Positions 1 to 11,045 are shown, counted from the first letter of the stretch. The stretch: 64,000 nt of DNA from Hyposmocoma kahamanoa (GCF_003589595.1 NW_020654229.1:6199138-6263137); one strand, 5' to 3'. Notes: generated by a model from the letters alone, not told the origin. Program-made: numbers and translations.

Positions 1-480
1 TCATTACAATGCTAAGCAAAAGAAACATAATCCCACTCAAAATTTTAGATTAAATTAAAATGTAGATCAAGCGAGGGCGCAATTTTTATTTCATTTTATG
101 TGAATTTAAATTTTTTTTATGTGATTTTATAATAATATTTAAATTTTCAGTTTTTAATGTTATTTTTGATTGTATTTTATTGCATTATATTTATAAATAT
201 TGAACTAGTTTTTTTTATTACTTTACAACTAACATAGTATCTAAGGTTTCTGTAAACTAACAAGTGGACCCAAGTTGTCTTAAATAAAGAACATATAAGT
301 ACAATAATAGGCTACTGAATGTACTGCACTAAAGCGTACATATTGTCAGGGTGTTATTATCAAATATTGTATCTTTCCATTGTTCATAACCCCACTGTAA
401 AGTGACATTTAAAATTTAATTTTTGAGAAACTGAAAAAATAGGTCAAAGTGAAAATGTTTCTGGCATCGCTTTAGCGCCG
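1..480. other. AT-rich intronic DNA, nothing recognised
   Basis: Low-complexity AT-rich sequence with no coding exon on either strand. It lies downstream of the last visible cyclin G exon, so it is probably intron leading to exons beyond the left edge. Confidence 0.5.
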
Positions 481-579
481 ATAGCCTCACATTCTAGAAT
501 TCAAGATTTTTCGTTTGTTATTGAGCGTGGTACATCTAGGAGAGCCTAGGGCGCTGGTCGAGAGCGAAACGCGACCCAC

Positions 580-755
580 CGGAGTGACGGGCGGCAGCTG
601 CAGCTGCGCCGCGGCGACGGCCACGATGTTGCGCAGGAGCCGCAGCCAGTGCAGCGGCGTGACGGGCTGCGCGCCCGCCACGCCCAGCTTGTCGCCGATC
701 ACGCGCGACATGCGCGCCACGTCGCCCGCCGTGCACGCCGACTGCGAGATGGACA
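580..755 (-). CDS. CycG: Cyclin G exon, last one visible
   Basis: The acceptor cgcgtgtcatag precedes TGTCCATCTCGC; the first two bases complete a Val codon begun in the previous exon. It encodes VSISQSACTAGDVARMSRVI and PVTPLHWLRLLRNI, the end of the first cyclin repeat. The exon is very GC-rich, in contrast to the AT-rich intron around it. A donor GTGGGT at 579-574 ends it in phase 0; reading on would give a non-cyclin tail of about 26 residues to a stop at 487. Confidence 0.8.
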
Positions 756-3700
756 CTATGACACGCGAAATTACAAACGTGTATAAATGCATATTATTCA
801 CAATGAAAAACCCCTAGTGGAAGAAAAACTTTATACTAATAGTAGATTGTACAACAAGTGCATAAAACGCGTCATTTTACCGGAGACGAATATATCCTGG
901 TCGATACTTACGTTGAGGGTAAAATGGGTTTTATGAACGAGTTATACACTCTGCTTTTCACTTCGATTGCGAGGAAATTAAACAGCTACATTACAAATAA
1001 ACGATTATTTAATTAAAATTGAATGTAAAATTACAACAATTAGACATATTTAATGCGATGGGTTTTTTTTATTTATGCACTAACGCATTAAATCCTATTT
1101 TATGCAGCCTACACCCAGCATAAATACGTACTTTAAGAGCATGAGAAGTGAAAAGGTTTATTATACAGCATCTGCGTACGTGGTTGATAAAAATCTGTGG
1201 TAGTAACCCGTTTAATTTCTTATAGGTCGTCTCGATCTATGATGTTAGAAATAAATATTGTAAATGATAAACGTATTCAAATAATTATTATTATAAATTT
1301 TTATTTGCCATAATAATAATACAACATGCCATAGTGTACAAGTAAGTAACTATTACAGATAATGTATATTTACAAAGAGCAACCCTTAAACTTTCTAGCT
1401 CATTCTTCTCAGGGGAATCTGCCTTACTAATGAGCTGTAGAGTTTAAACAATATGACGATTTCAAGTGTAATTTGCTTACGTATGAAATAAAGGTTATTT
1501 CAGTTGGAGTTTAGTTATGCTTTTAAATATGACATTAATAAAAATAATAATAACGCATACACTCATAGCCCCACAGTAGCCCTGTGTTGCAGGTGCCATA
1601 GACACACACACATAGACAACCACAAATTACACTCAAACTCACGAGAGAAATAAATGTATGCAATTTCAAATGAGCCCTTATTAAGTAGTAGCTGGTGCCC
1701 GCCACTTCGTCTGCGTAACTTCCAAAGTTTTATTTCTCCATACAAACTTTCATCCACTATTTCACACCTTTAGGATTTAATTTTGTGACAAAAAGTGTAC
1801 TATGTCCTTCTCGACAACAATTATGCTATGCCGGTTACCTGACACCAGATTGCATCACATGTCGCCGACAAGTGCAATTCGTGTAAAGTAGATATTTCAT
1901 TGTTATATTATATTGTATGTATGTTAGTCGTTAAGGTATATATTATAATGGTCATGGTGGCGTGAAATAAATTACTTATTAAATAATTAATTTTACACCT
2001 AAGCAAAAATAAAAACCTACCTAATTCCTCGACCGTGACGGTCCTAGGCTGGCGTGTGCGCTGAGCGTGCTGGTCAATTGCTATGTTCATGCAAGACACC
2101 GTGATGCAAGGGACGTGGCACGGACGCACCTTCATCTTTGTCAGGAACCTGTACAAAAGTTACAGAATAAAAATAAAGAAGATAAAATGAACGAATGAAT
2201 GAAATGAGCATATGATACCTGCTAAGTTCACCGAGCTCCCAGGACGTGAAGTTCGGTGAACCTAGCAAGCCGATCGGAGTCCCACTTATCCCCTATTTGA
2301 GCTCTCTTGCACTCTACACAGGCAGGATGCCACCTTTTTTCGCATTAGTGCGCAATAATCCTCTACACTAGCATCGGCAAACATGCCCGACGCACTGCAG
2401 TAGCGAGGAAGCCCAAACAGATCCCTGAATACATTATTATACATGTTGTAATGGCGTTACCAAATGAACTGCACTCTGACTGTAAAATTGCAGTTCGAGA
2501 ACAGTTGGAAGCAATTTGCATGCCGTTAGCACGACTGTATTAAATGCAATCAAAAAGCATGCTTACGCCGCAACTGCACACGAATTGCAATATAACAGTC
2601 AGGAAGTCATTTTAACACAATCGCCGCTACTGCAAATCGATTGCAAAATGGCAGTCATAAAGTAGTTTAGATGTAGGCAACACTACAGCACACTACTGCA
2701 AAATGATAGTCGGAAATAGTTTGGATACAGTAGAACCAAGTGCATCGCAACAGCACGCCTTCTGTCAGCAGTCAGTAGTGGGTGTGTGCCCTTATCTACT
2801 ACACACTATATTTTAGTGTCCAAAGGTCAGTCTAATCTTCAAGGTATCAGATCTGGATTGTAAATGACTCCCCTCATTACCGAGTCTTTGTTAAAGTGTA
2901 GAAGATGAAGTACCTGTCAAATAAGCTGATGGCATCGATGAGAACATCGGCTGGCAGGTCATAGCAGACTTTAAGACAACGCAGCACGTGTGCAGCGCCG
3001 TCTCGCGCGCCTGTCGTAACTTCGCCACTCTGTAAACAATTTAAAAGACATTGAAATCAACGTATTTTCTAAAGAGTACCACACACCGAGCGCGCTTCAG
3101 CTAACACCTGATATTAGTTTGTCTTATTTCAATACAATACAATTCAATTCAATTTCGATTATTTCGTTTTATTTTTACAATAATCTAGCTTTTAATAGCA
3201 CGGTTAGACATTATCAAGATATTTCTTTCCTGTGATAAAATAATTATAATTCTAAGGTCGGCGGACACATAACGATGTCTTACGTTCTCAAACTCGCATC
3301 TTACAAAGAGTGATTATTCAGATGGCAAAACTTTATTTATTTTAAATTTCTTATCAAGGGTCTTAATTTAGATGCATTTTACTTTAAGAATAGGTAGTGA
3401 ATATGACGGAAATTTGATGAGAAATCTGCCTGCAAAATTTGTATATTATACAATCCATTTTTTGCATTTCAGTAATTTTATGCTTTAAGATAACGAGTTT
3501 GAGAAAGGCGACGATAAGTCAAATTCGTTTGTTACTTCATTTATTTGTAACTTAATTTCTAGTGGCGTCTTGTAAATTTATCGTTATCTACACATCTTCC
3601 AACTTCATAAACAAAATATAATTATATATATTAAAAAATTAAGTATGTCTTTGGCTTATGTGCTTTAGTCCACCGACCCTATAATTATATCTGATAATAA

Positions 3701-5918
3701 CCTGATATATCACGATTTATAGTTTCGAGTCTTTAATTTTTGACAAAAAATTACAACCACTGAGAAATAAACACAACGATATTTTTTTTTTTTAGATTTA
3801 CATTAAGGTATCAACCTTTGAATACATCTCTACATGGCACGACATTGCTAGCGGTAGCATTTTGTTGTTGAAATCAATTTTATTAATCAAGATAATTACA
3901 GAGTGCGCTGTGCGGGAACAATTATATCGCGCTGCACACGGGATAATATCAACACGATTTTTCAGACGATATTCGATAACAAGATGATTGAAAATGTGCT
4001 AAACGGCTCGTCTATTCATTTCAATTATCAATGAAGTTGTTTTTATTATATTGACTAATTTGGTAGGTAATTCTTTCATTCAACTTGCTATTGAATATCA
4101 TCAGAAAAATGTTGTTGATATTATCCCGTGTACACATAACTGTTATGTAAACTGTCACTGCTCCCGCCCCGCGCAGCTACCTCAGGAACCATCAAGTATA
4201 TAACCAGAAATAGAGACGAAATAAGGGCCATATATTCCTGGTAACGCATTAGCAATACAGCTCTTATAAATATCAATTCTCGTTTGCACTGAAATATAGA
4301 CCGGCCAACTACTGACCTGTGCGTACGTCTTCGTATATTCTAAAAAATATTCTATGTTTATTGTAATAAAGATTATATTTATTGTAATAAAGATTATATC
4401 TCTAACAATGCCGTGCTGTTCTATTCGGTGGCGTGGGAAAAACAGCAAAACATCTAATTATAAAACAAACGGAATCACATTTCATCGGTAATTAAATATG
4501 TAATTTTGCAGTTTTCGTCCATTATAGCAAAGCTCAAGTTAACTGGTCGATTTGAAGTGAAACAGTTGACGACACCCATTGACAACACACGTAAATTGTT
4601 TCGAACGAAGCCAATGGAGCGCAGTGTCACAGTAATGATATGGCAGAATAGTATTCAAACAAATTAAATGCCATTTCGTCTCTATTTCTGGTTATATACT
4701 CGATGTCAGGAACAGACTCAGTTAAGCGGTAGGCTATGTCAAGTAGATATGAGCGTAGATAATAGACCAACCGGCGGCGGCACGCCGACAAAAGCGTCTG
4801 CGGCGGCGGCGATTCGGCAGCACTTTTTCATAGGAAAAAATAAAATAGCGTATTTTTTATAATAATCAAATTTTTATCAGTTCATAATAATAAGCACGCG
4901 CACGCAAATTGACAAATTAATGTTTTAAACAAAACATCCTCGAATATAAAATCAGCAAGTTTTATCTTAACAAAGTCAATGTGCCTGATCGAAATGAACA
5001 GAACGCTGCGCCGATTGCATTTGTCGGCAACGGTGGCGCGCCGACGCGACGCTCGTATCTAGTATCAAAGTATATTTTATCAAGGACATTTGTCAACGAT
5101 AATCATCACGTCGAACCCTGCAACGTTGCATTAAATTTACAGTAACATGGTAAACCATAGCCTGCATCATCCCCAACGGAATGATATTAGTGTTTTTGAG
5201 GGTTAATTCCGTCTTAAGATTTTTTTAAATTTCATTGGATTAACTTGTTTATTGTATTGTGTATTCCATCGTGTCCACAATTTGCATGCCGTATTTAGGC
5301 AGAATTTAGTATAAGTCTATGAGTCACTGTTTCTTTAACTCCGTATTTGTAAAATACTAATAACCTCACGGAACTTCATTACTAGTGTCATAAGCAACTA
5401 AATCTGGTAATTGACTGTTTAGAAAACATAATAAAGTTACCAAAAATAAACTTTTAAGTTTATCTTGTACTCTCTGAGAGTTTTGAAATCTGTATTTTTA
5501 GCAAAGCGTGTTGTCATTAAAAATAATTTTAGGCGTGGATACTTTCTTTTGCTACTGCACAGAGTTATCACCATTTAGACTGACAAAATTTGATGAATAA
5601 TTATGTCATGGAACCAAAGTTGTTGTTCATAATATTATTAATATGGTTTTTAAAGATTCTTTGTTATTTTACTCTTAACCCTGGCCACCGAGTTAGTCGA
5701 ATATATTATACTCACATCAGAGTTAGCTGGCAGACACAGTCGTGGCTGGAACTTGTGCTCCAGCAGCAGGTACTCGTTGAGCGTCGCGTACAGATGTTGA
5801 GGGTCCACGGCGTCCCCCCTCGATGTGGAGGGAACGGCGTCGCTGTCAGCATCCGGGTGCCTCGCGCCCGTTCTCAACATGATCGGGCTTATGGCGCGAG
5901 CGGCGGGTGAATCGGCAC
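580..5918 (-). CDS. CycG: Cyclin G, partial gene (four exons; 3' end off window)
   Basis: Four minus-strand exons (5716-5918, 2914-3029, 2021-2148, 580-755) join in phase. The joined protein reads through a cyclin box: LNEYLLLEHKFQP, then ARDGAAHVLRCLKVCYDLP, then LFDRFLTKMKVRP, then a helix with SCMNIAIDQ, then ISQSACTAGDVARMSRVIG, and PVTPLHWLRLLRNI. The order and wording match the cyclin G family (DRFLxKMKV; ISQ...DxxRM; VTPLxxLRL), which binds PP2A B' subunits and acts in growth, DNA-damage response and developmental stability; that function is family knowledge. The second half of the cyclin fold is missing and must lie left of base 580. The likely start codon is at 5880 in exon 5716-5918, but that exon stays open upstream of it, so an earlier coding exon cannot be excluded. 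Confidence 0.88.
830..1150 (+). repeat. Dispersed repeat E, copy 1
   Basis: About 320 bp closely matching the reverse complement of 53290-53770. Shared strings include ttttcacttcgattg, aaacgattatttaatt and taaatacgtactttaagagc. This copy has an uninterrupted site where the copy at 53290-53770 carries a 175-bp MITE, so it acts as the empty-site control. Confidence 0.75.
1373..1500 (+). repeat. LINE 3'-end remnant (Jockey/CR1-like)
   Basis: The aaagagcaaccc...agctcattcttctcagg...aatctgcctta...ttcaagtgtaat block recurs as the 3' untranslated tail of the LINE at 44789-45449 (reverse orientation) and at 58236 and 63140. Confidence 0.6.
1556..1680 (-). mobile_element. tRNA-derived SINE (SINE-T), 5'-truncated
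   Basis: Matches the body of the full SINE-T at 11531-11749: catagccccac, acacatagacaaccacaaat, aaactcacgagagaaataaa. It lacks the tRNA-like head. It lies in a cyclin G intron. Confidence 0.75.
2021..2148 (-). CDS. CycG: Cyclin G exon
   Basis: Acceptor ttttgtacag, donor GTAGGT. The first base completes the Arg of DRFL; the exon encodes FLTKMKVRPCHVPCITVSCM and then NIAIDQHAQRTRQPRTVTVE, with one base carried over. The 128-bp length fits the phases on both sides. Confidence 0.87.
2440..2760. repeat. Diverged tandem-like repeat, AC/GCA-rich
   Basis: Imperfect recurrence of a motif like ctgcaaaatggcagtcataa and of agtagtttagatgtag at irregular spacing. Probably an old minisatellite or array remnant in a cyclin G intron. 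Confidence 0.35.
2914..3029 (-). CDS. CycG: Cyclin G exon
   Basis: Acceptor ttgtttacag, donor GTACTT. Encodes SGEVTTGARDGAAHVLRCLK then VCYDLPADVLIDAISLFDR. This is the start of the cyclin box, including the RDG..HVLRCLKV..DLP signature of cyclin G. The 116 bp start in phase 0 and leave two bases that join the next exon. Confidence 0.88.
3248..3688. mobile_element. MITE with GGTCGGCGGAC terminal inverted repeats, copy 1
   Basis: Left end aattctaaggtcggcggaca and right end cttatgtgctttagtccacc...gaccctataatt are inverted copies. A second copy is at 49262-49524. Internal strings caaattcgtttgttacttca and tttatcgttatctacacatc are partly shared. TSD not resolved. Confidence 0.65.
3690..3888. other. 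Intron, nothing recognised
   Basis: AT-rich spacer between the MITE and dispersed repeat B; no coding signal. Confidence 0.4.
3890..4740 (-). repeat. Dispersed repeat B, copy 1, split by a MITE
   Basis: The two flanks of the MITE at 4190-4705 together match the reverse complement of 18830-19045 (cgctgtacacgggataat; ggttcctgagatagctgcgc; gaatcggttcctgag beside actgcttaactg). Within the copy, a tgatattatcccgtgtacac string is inverted relative to cacacgggataatatcaaca, suggesting a palindromic element. Confidence 0.65.
4190..4705 (-). mobile_element. MITE family P8-A, copy 1, with 8-bp TSD tcaggaac
   Basis: Starts catcaagtatataaccagaa and ends with its inverse ggttatatactcgatg; the inverted repeats are about 32 bp. 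Exact 8-bp direct repeats TCAGGAAC flank it at 4182-4189 and 4706-4713. No transposase ORF. Inverted in orientation relative to the copies at 14017, 43600 and 47850. It is inserted inside dispersed repeat B. Confidence 0.9.
4740..5700. other. Intronic or intergenic DNA with GC-rich patches
   Basis: No exon found. A GC-rich ggcggcggcacgccgacaaa patch (4768-4815) and a loosely inverted ggcaacggtggcgcgccgac patch (5030-5050) may be the ends of an old MITE; the match is weak. Confidence 0.35.
5716..5918 (-). CDS. CycG: Cyclin G exon with probable start codon at 5880
   Basis: Acceptor ttaatttgcag, donor GTGAGT. Encodes MLRTGARHPDADSDAVPSTS, then a stretch ending LYATLNEYLLLEHKFQP and LPANSD. The last part matches the conserved helix just before the cyclin box. 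The first two bases belong to a split codon and there is no in-frame stop before ATG 5880, so the start choice is tentative. Confidence 0.78.
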
Positions 5919-6069
5919 CTGCAAATTAATTACGTGTTTATGCCAATAGTGGTGCGCCTGGTGGTGGTGGTAAACGACACGCTTACCTATAACAGTAAGT
6001 CGACCACGAAATACGATACTACGTGACTGCGTCCGAAGCTCATACGTATTATTATGTCAGTTTTCAAGT

Positions 6070-6447
6070 TTAAGGCTGCCTCTCCACCAGAGTTATGCGA
6101 CGTAGCGAAGCAGTGTGCAAGGAAAAATCCACCAATAGGATTACTTCATTTTCCAAGTATTTGTACCTATATACAAAATAGCGAGAGATGTGTGCGACTG
6201 GTGCGGGTGAGGAATGTGTGAAAAACGGTGTAGGAAACTAGAACTACTGAAAGTATGACACTAATTGACTCTGACATATCGCCACCTCTCACACCACCAC
6301 ATTGTACCCCGCCCGCGCATAGCTGACAAGAGTTCGTAACGCATCCTTGCACAGCTTTGGTGGAAAACATCACACCGTTTCACAGCGCCAACACATCCTC
6401 GCACCGCCTCGCTACCTCGCACATCACTGATGGAACGACAGCCTTAA
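6070..6447. mobile_element. TTAA-flanked MITE, about 370 bp
   Basis: TTAAGGCTGCCTCTCCACCA at the left and the inverse tggaacgacagccttaa at the right give imperfect inverted repeats of about 45 bp, with TTAA on both sides. No transposase ORF. TTAA targets suggest piggyBac mobilisation; a TA target read inside TTAA is the alternative. Confidence 0.6.
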
Positions 6448-6570
6448 GCTGTCATTTGACGTTTCACAGTAAGGACTTATGTCAAATCACGATCTTCTTA
6501 CGCGTTTCGTCGTAGCCTCCGGCCCGATACGAAGCTAAAACGATGTTCGTTACCTCGTATTTCGTATTTT

Positions 6571-6808
6571 TCCCGCCAAGCAATAATGTTAGCATTACTG
6601 CGTTAACGTTAAGTTAACGTTAGCATAATTGTAGGCACATGGGACTTGTCAATTTACGTCTCAGGGTGACGGGCGCAGTGGCAGTGCCCTTCAGATCTTT
6701 GCGACTTAAAGTTCCGAGTAGAACTGCAACTGTTATGGACAGGCGTGTCGCTTACCATCAGGCGCACGACATGCTCGTCCCGTCACTTGATATTACAAAA
6801 AAAAAATC
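6571..6808 (+). mobile_element. SINE-like repeat (SINE-L), nearly full
   Basis: Contains the family's core strings: cccgccaagcaataatgt, gcacatgggacttgtcaa, gtgacgggcgcagtggcagt, atggacaggcgtgtcgctta, and an A-rich end. A small taacgtt palindromic expansion interrupts it near 6600-6625. Confidence 0.7.
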
Positions 6809-7190
6809 ATGATACACCTGACCTATAACAGTTGTGGTGCCACTTGGTTTTTAAATCACAACGATCCGAGGGTTAGTGCCACTGCACCTATCACCCTGAA
6901 ACCTAAAATTTACAAGTCCCACGTACCTGTAATTTCACCAGCACCCTTACCCTTTCAAATCCGGAACGCAGTAAAGCGTATGTAGTAATGTACTCTTTCG
7001 GGTATATTGGTCATTTTGCAACTTTGTTCCTTTCGTTAATATGGTTATTTTTGCACTTTGGTCGTTGGTCCCCGACAGGGTAATATTACACATTACTGCG
7101 TTTCGTTTGCGAGTACCTATAGCTACAGCTTATTGGCAGAAATAGTACTGTGGCAGTACTTCTCAAGGAGCTCTATTGCTATTAAAAACA
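6809..7190 (-). mobile_element. SINE-L copy in inverted orientation, interrupted
   Basis: Reverse-complement core strings (cctataacagttg, caccagcacccttacccttt, ggcagtacttctcaaggagc) follow the preceding plus-strand copy directly, so the two copies meet tail to tail. Bases 6990-7130 are foreign to the family. Confidence 0.65.
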
Positions 7191-7485
7191 TCGTCGTATA
7201 ACATCGTGTAAGATTATGGCGTTTAATATTCCTTATTTAAAAACATCTATTCTATTTTTTTACAAACAAATTACCGTTTACATTTGTGGCGATATTATCC
7301 CTGGACATTGAATTTTAAATTGTAATATTGTGACATTGATAACATGAAATAAATGATTCTATTACATTCTAAGATTACTATCGATTTGCATGAAGAATTT
7401 TGATTCCACGGTCATGTGTACAGTGAGGACGTGAACTCGCTATTCTAGTTCTTCCACGATAAGGCTTGAATTGCACGGGTTCCTC

Positions 7486-7785
7486 TGGAAAAGTTGTTCA
7501 ATATCATGGGTCTAATTGTTCATGATCATGGGTCAAGTTGTTCAATGTATATATGAAACATTATAGTGTAGAACAAAAATAAAACTATCGAAATAAATTG
7601 TTCAAAATCATGGGTCAAATTGTAAAATACCGCAAATCAAGTTGTTCTATATCGTGAGTTATTAAGTTTAAGTTAACCAATATCATGCCTCTAGTTGTTC
7701 AATATCAAGGCTCAAGTTGTTCAATGTCATTACGCGAATTGTCCAAGGCCACGGTTCATGTTGTTCAATATCAAGAGTAGATAGA
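7486..7785 (+). repeat. Degenerate minisatellite, unit about 22 bp
   Basis: Repeated AAGTTGTTCAATATCATGGG-like units, at least eight recognisable, at uneven spacing with diverged units between them. Confidence 0.65.
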
Positions 7786-7789
7786 GTAA

Positions 7790-8910
7790 CTTGAAATTGT
7801 ATCAGATGTCTATTATTCGCACATGTATATAGAATATTAACAACATACAGACAGCTAAAAAACTTATAAATTGTTCACGTGAAAATTATCGTTAGAAGAC
7901 TCGGAACTTACCGTTTTTGAAAGTTAAAACAAAGTTCAATATTCAATTAAATACTATTTGATGAAAATTGGTTTGTGAATAACGCGGTTATTTAGGAGGG
8001 CACAGGAGTTATTCAGGAGGAATTTAATTTCTATATATTTAATATACAATTATAATGCAACCGATATCTACGGCCTCGCAACGTATTTACTATTCTGGGT
8101 ATTATTTTCCTTATAACATAACACATAAAGGACTAATAGTGAGATAATTGTTTATTAAACTTTCTGATTATTATTAAATTATTATTGTAAATATGTATTG
8201 TTTTGTTCTTGGTATTTATACTCTGTCCAACCATTTATTTAACTTTTGATATATGCATGCCTCCGAAGTTCCGTAATTATTGACATACAAACATAAACAA
8301 AAAAATGTAATAATACTTCCTGGACTCTTTTATTTTTCAATGTTAGTGGAGGGATGTGCTCTTTAGCTCCGATATTTATCGAGTTAAGGGATTATATAAC
8401 GAAGATCATTCAAGTTGATAAATTTTGGTACCTGTCTAATAAACTGTAATGAAATGAAGTAAGTGTCCTTGTCCTTGTTCGAGTTGCAGTGCCACTCAGA
8501 TTTGCATATGATATAGATATAAGAGTTAGCTTTCTTGACTATTGTGATATTCTCATCAGAGCTATGATTTTTTTTTTTCATAAAAAAGAAACACTTTAAA
8601 TCAATCTCCTGTAATATTCTCCAAAAGCACGTTAGACGTTTTACCTTTCCAGAGTCGAACTTATGTTCAAAGTATATGTTTAAATTCAAGTTGGAAATAT
8701 CTTTATTTCGTATTCTTGGTACAGTAAAATCACATGCGATCATACGTCAAAACTGCTTTTATGACACGAGTCATAAAAAAATACGAACTACGTGAAACAA
8801 ATCTCTACCTAATTTCGGTGGCAATTTTACTTACTTAAATATTCGAGAATATTATCATGAAATGTTAATTAATATTTCAGGATACTACACTAAAAAAGGA
8901 AAACACATAC
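7790..8910. other. AT-rich DNA, nothing recognised
   Basis: No coding exon or known repeat family seen. A 119-codon minus-strand frame at 8384-8743 has no recognisable motif and AT-driven composition. Confidence 0.4.
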
Positions 8911-8914
8911 ACGC

Positions 8915-9654
8915 TTATTTTTTGGCAGGCTTGCGCTTCGCTCTAGTCTTCAGACCACTGGCAGAGCCTGTGGCAACCTTACCACCGCCAACAGTTTTGC
9001 CTCGTGGCACATCCAAACTGCGAATTTGATTCTCTGTAGAGATATGTTCAAGATCGTCGAGAGACGAAACTGAGTGTCGCTTACCATCAGCGGCCACCAC
9101 TAGTCCAGCACTTGGAGATCCCTATTCGCGAGCCGCTACAAAAATCCTGTGTCGCCTCTTTGTTAAGAACTCGGATATTGTAATGCCGGCACCCTTCAGG
9201 CTAGTTATCAAAAACCAAATCTCATCTCGCTGAATACTACAAAATTTCACAAGGACGGGCCGAGGCTTTTGCGACGATGACTCATACGATGAGCACGACT
9301 AATGTGGTCCAGCTGTAATAGCTGGCATAGCGACCGGAGATGTTTACTAGTGATGCCAATCACTGTTTCAAGTGAATTCTCATCCTTAGCTTCCGGGATT
9401 CCGTGGAACAACAACATCTTCCGACGACTACGTATCTTCAAGTTGTCACATTTACCCGTTAACACGGACAGCTGCTTCTGGATATTGTTGAGGGAAGCCA
9501 CCACAAAACTCTGGGGATGCCTAAAGTCCGCTGCAATGGAATCCACAGTAGCCGACTTCTCAGGGGACATCTTATGTAACTCCCCTTCAAATGCGGCCAT
9601 CCTCGGTGAAAAAGTTTTAGCCAGAGCATCAATGGTACCTTGAATGTTGTCCAT
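8915..9654 (-). pseudogene. Decayed retrotransposon ORF1-like gene
   Basis: Three minus-strand reading frames follow each other. The first (9654 to about 9250) starts MDNIQGTIDALAKTFSPRMA and is predicted mainly helical and coiled. The second (9262-9122) carries ITISEFLTKRRHRIFVAARE. The third (9100-8915) ends in a basic tail GLKTRAKRKPAKK. This order (coiled coil, then a domain reminiscent of the baculovirus FP-protein C-terminal region) is common in insect non-LTR ORF1 proteins. At least two frameshifts break it, so it should not make the full product. The family assignment comes from resemblance only. Confidence 0.55.
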
Positions 9655-9659
9655 TACAG

Positions 9660-10930
9660 TGCTGCTTATGTGGTGAAAGTGATGTGATTGTTAACTAAAG
9701 GATTCTCACTGACTGCGAGCAGGTATTGTGCACTAAGGTATCATAGTATTATTGTACACAGTTTAAAAAAATATATAAAAAAACAAATTTTTGTATTAAA
9801 TTATTACGGCACACAAATATCGCGTCAACTTCGTACGACAGCGACGCCTACCCTCCAACTCGAATATTAAATAATACTTCATGATAATATTCTATAATAT
9901 TTAAATAATAGTTTCTCAAAGTGGTCTCTACCGCCCCCGGTGAACGCTGAAGAGACCGAGTGGGGAGGCGGTAGGGGGCCCAATTCTTCGACGTTAATGC
10001 TGTCCAGGGGTTTCTATCACATTTGAAAAAAAAAACTGTACATAAACTACACTACATTTCTTTCCCCTTTAGGTTTTTTGTGTTAGTTAATATAAAAATA
10101 CGCCTTTTGAATATTTTTTGGGCGTCGATATTTTTTTATCTTGCATATGTGGGTCAAAAAGTTTGGAAACCTACGATAAAAATTGCCAACGCAATTAGAC
10201 GGAGAAAACTTGAAAATTACCCATCTATCCTGTAATTTAAGCATAAAAAAGTTACTAGTCGCGTAACTTTTTTATCGTTCGTTCGTGAATTTCGTTCGTA
10301 GAATTTTCAAACTCGTCGCCTGAAAAGTTGTAATTTTGCAGGTGTGGTTTAAAGGATTATTATATATGTAGATCTTTTTAGTTGTTACAATAATTGTTTC
10401 TGCGATGTAAAAGGTCCCATAATTACCGCTAAAATTGGGTCATATTTTAAAACATCAACTCACCAAAGCGTGCGCAGGAGCAGTTCAGCGGCTCTTCAGT
10501 CGTTGTATGTGCCCGCGCCGATCCCCCCTCGGCTCGTCGACCCGTCGTGTGCGACCGGGCGCTGAGGCCCTAGTACCTGACCACAAAGAGCGCTTTGCTC
10601 AACAATCTGCAGCGTGGCTGCTGAGCGTTGAGAAGGTAATACGAGATGATAAAGGGGTATGGTATTGGATTGCAAAGAAGATAGAAGAGGGTAATTATTC
10701 TTAAGGAAGTACTAGGAGATCAGAAATCTTAAGGCAATTCTTTGGTTTTGTTTTTGTTATGGGATATCGACCCAGCAACACGGGAAGGTTTCCAAGGAGG
10801 GTTTATTCAGGATACAGCTCAGTAAGGTTACCGGATGCAATGTCTTGTTGAAAGACGATTGTCCAGCCTCCTTAGCGCTCTTCAACGAGTCAGATACGTA
10901 CAGAAGCGGTTGAACACCTCTGTAGGGCAG
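9660..10930. other. No confident feature; unrecognised 89-codon frame
   Basis: The plus-strand frame 10435-10704 lies in a locally GC-richer segment and ends KVIRDDKGVWYWIAKKIEEG. I do not recognise it and see no convincing splice sites around it. A ctctaccgcccccgg / gggaggcggtaggg partial inverted repeat lies at 9926-9978. Confidence 0.3.
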
Positions 10931-10934
10931 TACA

Positions 10935-11045
10935 CTACGCTCGGTTGAGCCAAGTCGTAGCGACCAAGTGTCTACGATCAGGTGTACCGAATCGTAGCAA
11001 CCAAGTCTCTACGCTCGGGAGAACCAAGTCGTAGTAACCAAATAG
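10935..11045 (+). repeat. Tandem repeat, three units of 37 bp
   Basis: Units starting ctacgctcggttgagccaag (10935), ctacgatcaggtgtaccgaa (10972) and ctacgctcgggagaaccaag (11009) are spaced exactly 37 bp apart. Confidence 0.85.

Noticed and set aside
487..579. Continuation of the last visible cyclin G exon to a stop at 487
   Set aside because: The peptide after PPVTP has no cyclin character, while a GT donor at 579 ends the exon in phase. Retained only as an unlikely alternative end.
515..817. GC-rich plus-strand frame opposite the cyclin G exon
   Set aside because: It is the shadow of the minus-strand exon; the minus strand has splice sites and family motifs.
4182..4862. Frames of 64-88 codons in the P8-A MITE and its flank
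   Set aside because: They run through inverted repeats and differ between copies, so they are not genes.
7486..7785. CRISPR-like array
   Set aside because: Units are degenerate, spacing is irregular, and the genome is eukaryotic; it is a minisatellite.
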